Below, piece by piece: positions 1-6,589 of a DNA stretch of 11,234 nucleotides (position 1 is the stretch's first letter; every line of letters begins with the position of its first letter). Below the pieces are notes generated by a model. That model was not told the origin of the DNA. It searched no databases and saw nothing but the letters and a program-made list of their open reading frames with translations. The translations under genes and the position numbers were made by a program. Origin of the DNA: Planctomycetota bacterium (GTDB taxonomy: Bacteria; Planctomycetota; GCA-002687715; DRQF01); the NCBI GenBank assembly GCA_024275615.1, contig JAJRYU010000516.1, forward strand, positions 1-11,234. The letters run 5' to 3'.

Positions 1-65
1 ATGCCTTCGATGTCTTCTTCGTAGAAGATCATCCGATTCTCTTTGAGTCTTTTGCTGTCGTCCAT
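1..65 (-). CDS. Start of an unidentified gene, cut by the window edge
   Basis: Only the first 21 codons plus two bases are present, beginning MDDSKRLKENRMIFYEEDIE. The ATG is preceded by AAAGGA with 9 bases between AGGA and the start, a good Shine-Dalgarno sequence. It begins 31 bp after the stop codon of the MglA-like GTPase gene and on the same strand, so it is probably the fourth gene of that operon. The visible part is charged and hydrophilic, with no signal peptide. I do not recognise the family. By position it may encode a partner or effector of the GTPase, but that is inference from gene order only. Confidence 0.55.
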   Translation of the reverse strand, partial: MDDSKRLKENRMIFYEEDIEG

Positions 66-96
66 TGTTCCGAGTCCTTTCAGGGGGAATTTGTTC

Positions 97-1302
97 TTAG
101 CGAAGGAAGTAGTACCAGCCAGCTGCCGCCGCCGCGCCCAAGAGCAGTGTGCCGAGCAACCAAAAGACCTTGCCGTCTCCACCACCACGTCTCCGGGACG
201 ACGAGGAGATCATCATGCCGCTACTCTGGATCTGGACTGAGCTCGTGGTAATCGCGGTTCTTCTGGATCGGCGTTGAGCTGGATCAGATCTTGATTCACG
301 AATAGAAGGACTCACCGGTTCAATCGTCGAGGTGGCAGCGGCGTCGACGGTTGGCGCCATCGCTGAAGCGGTGTCCGGCGCGACTGGCTCAGAAGGGATT
401 GGGGCAGAATCCGCCTGTGGCATCATGTGCAACTGGGGCGTCACCGCTGGGTCGACTGGCGTCACACTCGCCGCTGCCGCTGCTGGCGCAGGAGCTGGCA
501 TGGCATTCGACTCAAATCCCGCCGGTCGGCTGGGAGTTTTCGCCGAAGCCTCAATAGGTGTATTCGTCACCTTGACGACGGGTTGGGCTTTCGCCGGAGT
601 CGAGGCGATTCCTCCTTGAAGGCGCTGACTGTCGGTCAATGGCTTCGCAGCCACACGCTCGGGGCGGGCTGCTGGACGATTTCGATTGGCGCTTCCTGGT
701 TTGGCAGAGCTTTCGGTCGACATCGCTTTGACTTTCTCGAGCATCATGGCAGCGAGGGCCTTGAATGTCTCGAGGACACCTTCACCACTGGAGGCACAGG
801 CCTCGTGGCACGAAGCCCCATAGCGATTCAATTGCTTTTCTAGCTCTTCCACCGACAGGATGCCGTCCAAATCGCGTTTGTTGAATTGAATGACGTGAGG
901 CATCTCATCCAGGGTCCGCCCTTGCTCCTTGAGACACTCTTCCAGATTGTCAATCGACTCGATGTTTTCTTCGAGCTTGTCGGCTTGGGAATCGGCGACA
1001 AAAATAACTCCGTCCGCTCCACGTAACACGAGCTTGCGGGTGGAGTTGTAGTACACCTGGCCCGGCACCGTATAGAGTTGGAACTTGATCCTCATGCCAC
1101 TGACTTCGCCTAAGTCCAAGGGCATAAAATCGAAGAACAACGTTCGATCCGACTCCGTCGCGATGGACGTAAGCTCACCCCGACTATCCGGAGCCGCTTT
1201 TTGATGAACGATTTCAAGATTAGTTGTTTTTCCGCCGAGACCGCATCCAAAGTAAACGACTTTGCAGTTGATCTCTCGCAGTGCCAGATTCAGTTGAACC
1301 AT
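97..1302 (-). CDS. mglA: MglA-family small GTPase with long linker and C-terminal membrane anchor
   Basis: A 401-residue protein. Residues 1-195 match the MglA (Ras-like, bacterial polarity) GTPase family closely: P-loop GCGLGGKTT at 19-27, the ATESDRTLFFDF stretch with Arg53, TVPGQ at 78-82 with Gln82 (TVPGQ replaces the usual DxxGQ, as in MglA), and NKRD at 141-144. Arg53 and Gln82 match the catalytic pair of characterised MglA. Known MglA proteins are soluble and about 195 residues long. Here a low-complexity Ala/Pro/Ser/Thr linker (about 196-377) follows, then an Arg/Gly patch and one hydrophobic segment (about 379-399) ending two residues before the stop. This looks like a tail anchor holding the GTPase on the cytosolic side of the membrane. 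The start has GAGGA 8 bases upstream. It lies 58 bp after the roadblock gene. Family assignment is firm; the anchored role is inferred. Confidence 0.93.
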   Translation of the reverse strand: MVQLNLALREINCKVVYFGCGLGGKTTNLEIVHQKAAPDSRGELTSIATESDRTLFFDFMPLDLGEVSGMRIKFQLYTVPGQVYYNSTRKLVLRGADGVIFVADSQADKLEENIESIDNLEECLKEQGRTLDEMPHVIQFNKRDLDGILSVEELEKQLNRYGASCHEACASSGEGVLETFKALAAMMLEKVKAMSTESSAKPGSANRNRPAARPERVAAKPLTDSQRLQGGIASTPAKAQPVVKVTNTPIEASAKTPSRPAGFESNAMPAPAPAAAAASVTPVDPAVTPQLHMMPQADSAPIPSEPVAPDTASAMAPTVDAAATSTIEPVSPSIRESRSDPAQRRSRRTAITTSSVQIQSSGMMISSSSRRRGGGDGKVFWLLGTLLLGAAAAAGWYYFLR

Positions 1303-1360
1303 GTTTTCGGTCCTCGATTCTCAAACTCACTTTGCCGGGAAATCGGCGTCTTCTTGGCGC

Positions 1361-1714
1361 TCATACACTTAACCTGCCAAGCTCGCGAATTTTGATCGCA
1401 GCACTGGTAATCTCCAGCACGGTCAGGTCGATATTGATGAATTGATTGGTCACGACTACTAGTTGGCAGTTCGTTAGGTTCTGGATCACGATCTTTCCTC
1501 GTGATGCCGTGAGGACCATGCGGTCCATTTCTTCGTAGCGGCCAGCATCGAGCAAGCGAGTCGTCTGCGTGACAACATTGCCCACCAAAGCCGCCGTTGT
1601 GTCTTCGTCAAGCTCACTCGACAGTTCACTTGCGACGACAATGCCGTCAGGGGTCACCACCAAACTACCCTTGATTCCAGGTAGTGTGTTCAGTTCCTTG
1701 AGTACTTCACGCAT
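1361..1714 (-). CDS. Roadblock/LC7 domain protein (MglB-like), probable GTPase partner
   Basis: A 117-residue single-domain protein of the roadblock/LC7 family. It opens with MREVLKELNTLPGIKGSLVV, then TPDGIVVAS, a helix (TTAALVGNVVTQTTRLL), the strands RMVLTASRGKIVIQNL and CQLVVVTNQFINIDL, and a closing helix. This alpha-beta pattern is typical of MglB and related regulators, which form dimers that bind and often activate MglA GTPases. The MglA-like GTPase is the next gene, 58 bp downstream. I chose the ATG at 1714 because GGGAG sits 9 bases upstream; a GTG at 1732 in the same frame has no such site and lies deeper in the upstream gene. The start overlaps the end of the TPR gene by 8 bp (ATGCGTGA), suggesting translational coupling. 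Whether it is a GAP or a structural partner cannot be read from the sequence. Confidence 0.85.
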   Translation of the reverse strand: MREVLKELNTLPGIKGSLVVTPDGIVVASELSSELDEDTTAALVGNVVTQTTRLLDAGRYEEMDRMVLTASRGKIVIQNLTNCQLVVVTNQFINIDLTVLEITSAAIKIRELGRLSV

Positions 1715-2843
1715 GGGCCAAATCTCCCGCACTTCTCAGACACGAAGCAACAAAATCGAAGCACTCTTGTTTGATGACATCACTTCTTCCTGGATCGTCG
1801 GATTCAACGAGCAACACGGTTCGTCCCACTGCGTGAAACTGAAGCCCTTTCTTTCCCGCCGACAAGATGGATGTTTGAAAGGCTCCGATCCCCATGCGCT
1901 TGGCACTCACGGCAGCGGCGGCTCTGAAGCTCTTCGCCATTTCACAGAGGTCGTCTTGCTCGTCAAGTTTGAGGATTCGGCAATCGCCGTTTTCGGCGAT
2001 AATGGTCACTTCGTCACTCACGAAGGCCGTTCTGGCGACACCGTTGAGTTGACTGAAACGACCGAGATCTTGAACCAAGGCTGAACGCTTGGCCGGAGAA
2101 ATCGTGCCGTCCTTACGGCGTGGATCACAACCATCGACCGCCAACGAGGCTTCATTTTCTTCGACTAGGCGAAGAAGTTCGTTTTCTTCTGCCTTTTCGA
2201 GAGGCAAGTTGATCAGGTGGTCATAGAGGTTGCGAGCAACTTCGTGTTCTGGCTCAACATCGAGAGCTCGGTAGAGATGAAAGAGCGCCTTGGAAATGGC
2301 ACCGATGTAGCGATAGACCTGGGCCAAAAGTAAGTTGGCCTGAAAGTCAGATTCATCCGTTTCAAGCACGCGACGAAGAAGTGCGATTGAGCGGCGGGCA
2401 TCACTGGCAACGTGGTCTTTGTAGAACCGACGCAAGAGAATGTCAGCCATCATGGCTGGCCCTTCGGCGACATCTGGTCGACGGCGCGTGAGTTCTTCGG
2501 CAACATCGAGAGCTTCGTCGTACTCTTCACATTCGAGATAGATCTTGGCAAGACCATCGAAGACCTCGACGTCGGCTGACTCCTGAGACTTGCGACGCAA
2601 TTCGTCGATCTCTTCGGATTTCGTCTGCCGCCACGTGTGGCGCATGAGATCTCTCAAGTCTTCACTGTGCGGAAATCTCTCCAACCCAGCCCGTGAAGCG
2701 CTGAGAGCCCAATCCACATCCCCATGGCTCAGATGTGCTCGGCACAACTCAACATAGGAACGTGGGAGCGGATCCACCTCGGCCCGACGTCTCAGACGCG
2801 ACATGCGTGAATGATTTCGTGCACGCTTCAATATTCGGATCAT
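1707..2843 (-). CDS. TPR protein with C-terminal roadblock-like domain
   Basis: A 378-residue cytosolic protein without signal peptide or membrane segment. The basic N terminus (MIRILKRARNHSRMSRLRRR) is followed by TPR-like helical pairs at about 27-62 (YVELCRAHLSHGDVDWAL), 93-125 (FDGLAKIYLECEEYDEALDV) and 165-200 (QANLLLAQVYRYIGAISKAL). Residues about 255-375 differ: a helix, strands RTAFVSDEVTIIAENG, a helix rich in Ala, then QTSILSAGKKGLQFHAVG and RTVLLVESDD. That order of helices and strands fits a divergent roadblock/LC7 domain, but I assign it by pattern only. It is the first gene of the operon with the MglB-like and MglA-like genes. The ATG at 2843 is preferred because GGGAG lies 10 bases upstream; an in-frame TTG at 2948 and an ATG at 2888 lack a good site. 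Likely role: link the GTPase module to protein partners through its TPRs. Confidence 0.8.
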   Translation of the reverse strand: MIRILKRARNHSRMSRLRRRAEVDPLPRSYVELCRAHLSHGDVDWALSASRAGLERFPHSEDLRDLMRHTWRQTKSEEIDELRRKSQESADVEVFDGLAKIYLECEEYDEALDVAEELTRRRPDVAEGPAMMADILLRRFYKDHVASDARRSIALLRRVLETDESDFQANLLLAQVYRYIGAISKALFHLYRALDVEPEHEVARNLYDHLINLPLEKAEENELLRLVEENEASLAVDGCDPRRKDGTISPAKRSALVQDLGRFSQLNGVARTAFVSDEVTIIAENGDCRILKLDEQDDLCEMAKSFRAAAAVSAKRMGIGAFQTSILSAGKKGLQFHAVGRTVLLVESDDPGRSDVIKQECFDFVASCLRSAGDLAHA

Positions 2844-2984
2844 GACTTGTTTGCTCCCGGCGCAACCACACCTTGGCCCCAAGTTCATACTTGAGAGCTC
2901 TACGCGATATATCGGAAGTCGAGTCGATATCCTGAACGTTCGGTGCAAGTGAATGAAATTTCACGGAATATCAGGGCAAAAAGT

Positions 2985-3016
2985 GACGGCACCAAGAGAA
3001 GGGGCTCGGTGCCGTC
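2985..3016 (-). terminator. Terminator-like hairpin oriented for a minus-strand transcript
   Basis: GACGGCACC (2985-2993) pairs perfectly with GGTGCCGTC (3008-3016) over 9 bp, and GAG/CTC inside the loop can add three more pairs. Read on the minus strand, the stem is followed by ACTTTTTG, a short U-run as expected for a Rho-independent terminator. No annotated gene ends here: the next minus-strand gene downstream starts at 2843. It may therefore end an unannotated RNA from the gap, or act as a leader hairpin upstream of the TPR operon. Confidence 0.5.
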
Positions 3017-3600
3017 CAAGGTGTCTACCCGGTCAACTGAGAAAGTGGAAAGTCGTGGCCTAGGTAAACCTTGTCTGTTGTTGTGCTCCTTGAGGTATCG
3101 TCATTTGCGACGCCAACCCAAGAAGACCTATTTTCATTCATGCACCCGCAATCGCTCGCCATACTGACAGACGTAAACCCATGGAGGCACATCGTTTGCC
3201 ATTGGCAACACTTAAGTTCGAATCCGAACCCAGTTTTGGGGTGAAGATCGCCCGGTATCTTGGATCGCTGGTAATCCGACCGAGAGCGTCTTCGGCGCTA
3301 TGATGAGAAACTCTCAGCCAAGCGCCGCGCACACATGCGTCGCGAAGACGATGCGGGTAATCATAGAACCTATCAAATTCATAGAAAAACTTGCCATGAA
3401 ATCTCGATCCGTGAGATGATTTCTGAGAATTGGCGCGCCCGCACGATCGCTCCGAACTGGGTAGAGAGGAGGATTTGTTGCGGCCCAACCCGGACTTATT
3501 GGGTAATCAACCAGAAAACCGGGCAAAGTCCCTGCTAGAGAATTCTCGTCTGTCGATTTCAGCGACGACCCTGGCTAAAGTAACCCACACATGGGAGCCC

Positions 3601-3629
3601 TTGGCACCGCCCGCTTCCCGACACAAAAT
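3601..3629 (+). promoter_or_regulatory. Possible promoter for the chaperone-cyclophilin operon
   Basis: TTGGCA (3601-3606, five of six matches to TTGACA) and CAAAAT (3624-3629, four of six matches to TATAAT) are separated by 17 bp. Transcription would start near 3636 and leave a leader of about 93 bases, which contains an imperfectly closed hairpin (GAGCCG at 3676-3681 with CGGCTC at 3696-3701). Assigned by eye; a weak call. Confidence 0.3.
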
Positions 3630-3728
3630 AGCATCTCGGCCTGAGGAGGCTGAACAAAGCGGATTCCACATGATTGAGCCGGGTTCAAGCGCGCTCGGCT
3701 CATTGGACAAATAGAGGAACCAGACCGA

Positions 3729-5615
3729 ATGAATGTCCTGACGCAGCGATTCACATCGCCAGCACTTATGATCGCCCTTTTTGCTTTCGTGCTTCAAGCC
3801 ACGGCTTGGGCCCAAAGTGCTGCCGAGCGTGAACAAAACAACGCCGACAACGCCAAGTTGGCTCTGATCAAGAACATACCCGTTCCCGACAATCCCGACG
3901 CCATTGCCGGCACCTTCGAATTGGGCGGCGAGACCGTTAAGGTCACTGCGGGGGAACACTACGATGTCCGCGTTCTTATCAATCAAATGGAAGGCTCCGC
4001 CCGCCGCCCTCTCAGCTCTGATGACGCTTGGGCACGGATCATCTTGAACGCCTGGGCCGACGCTCTGGAAATCCAAGTGACTCCTGACGAAATTGAGAAG
4101 CGGCTGCAAACAAGAAACCCAGCAGTCCATGAGGGCTTGCTCAAGCGTTGGAATGCCATCGGTGTCTCGGCGGAATCGGGAGAAGCCTACGAGCGCTCTC
4201 GCCTCAAGATTGCACACCTGAAGAACTTGCTCTTCGATTCAAACCGAGCCACGACTCGGGCAGCCTTTGACCAATTCAAGACTCGCAAGCTTCAGTATCA
4301 ATTCGAATACGTCTGTTTTCAGAACAGCGATTTCACTGAAGAACTCAAGGCCAAAGGAGTTACTGACGAAGATCTCCAAGCATTTTGGAAGCGAGACCGG
4401 AGCGTCGCCGCCCGCTTCCGTCTTCCGGCAACAGTGAGTGGAGGCATCGTTTACTTCGATCCTTCGGAGTTCACGCCCGAGATGGTGGCTCAGCTAGGCG
4501 ACGCCTCAAAAGTGACGCGCAAACGAGCACTCGCTTACTTCAAAGCCAACCAGAAGCGTCTCGTGGGTGCTATCCCTCCAAACAAACGTCACCTCTTGAG
4601 CCTTGGTCCTGACACACCCTTGGAGAAGGTCGTCAGCCCCTTCTCTCTCGTCAAAGACGAGATCATGAAGAAGCTGACCTTAGAGCACCTCATCACCGAA
4701 GCACACCAAGAGGCTCTGGCCTCCGGAGCCAAAGCGGACTTGCCCGCTCTCGCCAAAAAGTATCACCTTGGCTACCACAAGCTCGACAAACTTGATCGCC
4801 GAGGAGCCATGCAAGAACTCAGAGAATTCGGCATCCCAGCCTTTTCTCAGCTCTACGGAGCCCCAGTTGGGCACCTCTCCCGCCAACTCTCTGTTGTTGG
4901 CGACCTGCGCTTTTTCTTCTTTGTCTCCGGTCGTGAAGAAAGCCGCTTGCCAGAGTTGGCAGACGTCAAGGATGAGATTCGCGCGTTCTATTTGGAATCG
5001 CAGGCTGGCCAATTGGCCCGCGCCGCCGCCAAGGAGATCCTTGACGAGATGGACGCCAAGGTCAACAAGCTGCTCGAGCCCGAGCGGGTCCGACTAGCAC
5101 AAGAAGCCACGGACCAAGCCAACGACGAAATCGCTCAGATGAACCTGACCAAAGAGAGCGACAAAAGAAGAGCCCGGGCACGCGCCCAAGGACGCATGCG
5201 CTTGCCTCTGGACAAAAAACGCAAGTCACTGTTGCCCGACATCTTCGATGAGATTGTCAAACGTCGAAAACTGCAGCTGACCAAGACGCCCTACTTTGAA
5301 TTTGCCGTCAGTCGTGAAGATCGCTCCACCATCAAAGATGTGGCAGCAAGCCGATTGATGTTCTTGACGGCTTCTTACCAAGTCCGTGCTCTGCCCAAGG
5401 GCGGCGTCACCGCCATGATCTTGGAAGATCACCTGACGCACTCCTATATCTTGGGCCGCCTGCTCGACAAAAAAGATCCTTCTATTAACACCATGGGCCC
5501 TGTTGACTTGATCCAGGCACGAGGTCAGGTGAAACAGATTGCCCAAGCCCGATTCCCAAGGAACTTCCGGTTTGCGGATCTTAGAAAACAATTCGGCTTC
5601 AAGGCTACGAAGTGA
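3729..5615 (+). CDS. Exported PpiD/SurA-like folding chaperone lacking a recognisable parvulin domain
   Basis: A 628-residue protein with a signal peptide (hydrophobic segment about 11-25, likely cleavage AWA|QS near 28-29), so probably periplasmic. The N-terminal part resembles SurA/PpiD chaperone domains: helices with LEIQVTPDEIEKRLQ (about 113-127) and later DFTEELKAKGVTDEDLQAFW. A C-terminal part matches the end region of PpiD-type proteins: LPALAKKYHLGYHKLDKLDR, then a strand RFFFFVSGREESRLPEL and the helix DVKDEIRAFYLESQAGQLAR. Between these I find no parvulin PPIase signature. A long, highly charged Arg/Lys/Glu helix region follows. AGAGGAA lies 9 bases before the ATG. Eleven bases separate it from the exported cyclophilin gene, an arrangement that suggests joint work on envelope protein folding. 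Chaperone assignment is moderately sure; substrates are unknown. Confidence 0.72.
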   Translation: MNVLTQRFTSPALMIALFAFVLQATAWAQSAAEREQNNADNAKLALIKNIPVPDNPDAIAGTFELGGETVKVTAGEHYDVRVLINQMEGSARRPLSSDDAWARIILNAWADALEIQVTPDEIEKRLQTRNPAVHEGLLKRWNAIGVSAESGEAYERSRLKIAHLKNLLFDSNRATTRAAFDQFKTRKLQYQFEYVCFQNSDFTEELKAKGVTDEDLQAFWKRDRSVAARFRLPATVSGGIVYFDPSEFTPEMVAQLGDASKVTRKRALAYFKANQKRLVGAIPPNKRHLLSLGPDTPLEKVVSPFSLVKDEIMKKLTLEHLITEAHQEALASGAKADLPALAKKYHLGYHKLDKLDRRGAMQELREFGIPAFSQLYGAPVGHLSRQLSVVGDLRFFFFVSGREESRLPELADVKDEIRAFYLESQAGQLARAAAKEILDEMDAKVNKLLEPERVRLAQEATDQANDEIAQMNLTKESDKRRARARAQGRMRLPLDKKRKSLLPDIFDEIVKRRKLQLTKTPYFEFAVSREDRSTIKDVAASRLMFLTASYQVRALPKGGVTAMILEDHLTHSYILGRLLDKKDPSINTMGPVDLIQARGQVKQIAQARFPRNFRFADLRKQFGFKATK

Positions 5616-5626
5616 GGAGACAGACA

Positions 5627-6589
5627 ATGATCAACAAGAAATCACCATGCTTCTGGCTTGCAGTCATCCTTTTGGCAACAGCAGCAGCGCCGGCAGCCAA
5701 AGCTCAAGACGACAAGGATACTGCCGGCTGGGCAGCCCTATACTCGGTCTTTCCAAAACATGTCTTCCCTTCGCGAGGACGAATCAGGATCCTCAAGACT
5801 GATGGACCCGCGGCAACCTTGTCGAAGTTAGAAGGACTGGGCAGCAAGATTCTGGGGACAACCGCAGAACCTATGGCCCTTTTCTATCGAGGCAACTTGC
5901 TGTTTAATCTCGATCGCCTTGCTGACGCCGAAGAGAATAACGTCGGACTAAAGAAGAAGTTCCCCAAACACGGCCTTTGCCGTGCCCTCATCCCGGGCAA
6001 ACTCAGCATGGTCGACCAGGCCTTGAAGGACATTCGCGACGAGATCGAACTTCGCAAGTCATACAAGGTTGTGAAGCTCCCTAATGCCGTTCTCGATCAA
6101 TCCGCAAAAGCTGTCTTTCATACCAACGATGGTGTTTTCGAGATCCACTGCTATACAAGCGCCGCACCCAAAACCGTGGCGAACTTCAAGAAGCTCGTGA
6201 CCGAAGGTTTCTACAATGGCATGAGCTTTCACAAGTTGCTCAGCTTCCGACGCATGACATTGGGATGCCCGAACACAAAGATCAAAGATAAGGACGAAGC
6301 CACGTGGGGATTGGGTGGTCCCGGCTATGATTTGCCTTTGGAATTTAACGACGCTCTCCACGTTGCCAACGCCGTGTCGATGAAGGCCACGGCCAATGGC
6401 ATGTCCCATGGCAGTCAGTTTACCATTTGCTTGCACAACCAACCGGAACTCAACAACAAACAGGCGGTGTTTGGCAAGCTGACAAAAGGTCTGGATGTAC
6501 TGCGGCGCATGAGCCAGACCCGAGTTAAGAGCAATGGAATTCCCATTAGTCGACTGGAAATCACCGGCACGCAATGGGTCACAAGATAG
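5627..6589 (+). CDS. Exported TPR-cyclophilin with altered active site
   Basis: A 320-residue protein. A signal peptide (MINKKSPCFWLAVILLATAA, cleavage about AKA|Q at 26-27) sends it out of the cytosol. Residues about 80-115 contain a TPR-like pair (PMALFYRGNLLFNLDRLADA). Residues about 162-317 form a cyclophilin-type domain: TNDGVFEIHCYTSAAPKTVANF, GFYNGMSFHK, GGPGYDLPLEF, NGMSHGSQF and AVFGKLTKGLDVLRRM. Compared with human cyclophilin A, the catalytic Arg55 is Lys203 here, Phe113 is Thr266 and His126 is Gln279, so prolyl isomerase activity may be weak or absent. The ATG at 5627 has GAGGAG 6 bases upstream; an in-frame GTG at 5612 overlaps the previous gene and has no site. It follows the PpiD/SurA-like gene by 11 bp, probably in one operon. 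Its end overlaps the convergent beta-helix gene by 11 bp. Confidence 0.87.
   Translation: MINKKSPCFWLAVILLATAAAPAAKAQDDKDTAGWAALYSVFPKHVFPSRGRIRILKTDGPAATLSKLEGLGSKILGTTAEPMALFYRGNLLFNLDRLADAEENNVGLKKKFPKHGLCRALIPGKLSMVDQALKDIRDEIELRKSYKVVKLPNAVLDQSAKAVFHTNDGVFEIHCYTSAAPKTVANFKKLVTEGFYNGMSFHKLLSFRRMTLGCPNTKIKDKDEATWGLGGPGYDLPLEFNDALHVANAVSMKATANGMSHGSQFTICLHNQPELNNKQAVFGKLTKGLDVLRRMSQTRVKSNGIPISRLEITGTQWVTR

Larger units (their letters stand above)
2844..3728. other. 885-bp intergenic region between divergent operons, no convincing gene
   Basis: Open frames here (for example 3138-3488 on the minus strand and 3430-3714 on the plus strand) lack good starts and give Ser/Arg/Cys-rich products without recognisable domains, so I do not call them. 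The stretch must hold promoters for the TPR gene (minus) and the chaperone gene (plus). It also holds a terminator-like hairpin at 2985-3016. I saw no tRNA, RNase P, tmRNA or SRP RNA signature on either strand. Confidence 0.5.

Noticed and set aside
332..619. Plus-strand Ala/Gly-rich frame opposite the GTPase linker
   Set aside because: It is the antisense reading of the low-complexity Ala/Pro linker and has no independent support.
3216..3225. GTTCGAATCC, similar to a tRNA T-loop
   Set aside because: Flanking bases do not form a T-stem, and no acceptor, D or anticodon arms fit on either strand.
3138..3488. Minus-strand open frame of 116 codons in the long gap
   Set aside because: It starts at TTG without a ribosome binding site, is Ser/Arg/Cys-rich, and shows no domain pattern.
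3430..3714. Plus-strand open frame of 94 codons before the chaperone gene
   Set aside because: No fitting ribosome binding site, composition unlike the neighbours, and it covers the candidate promoter and leader of the next gene.
3507..4217. Minus-strand open frame of 236 codons overlapping the chaperone gene
   Set aside because: The opposite frame encodes a signal peptide and SurA/PpiD-like segments; this one has none and looks like a shadow.
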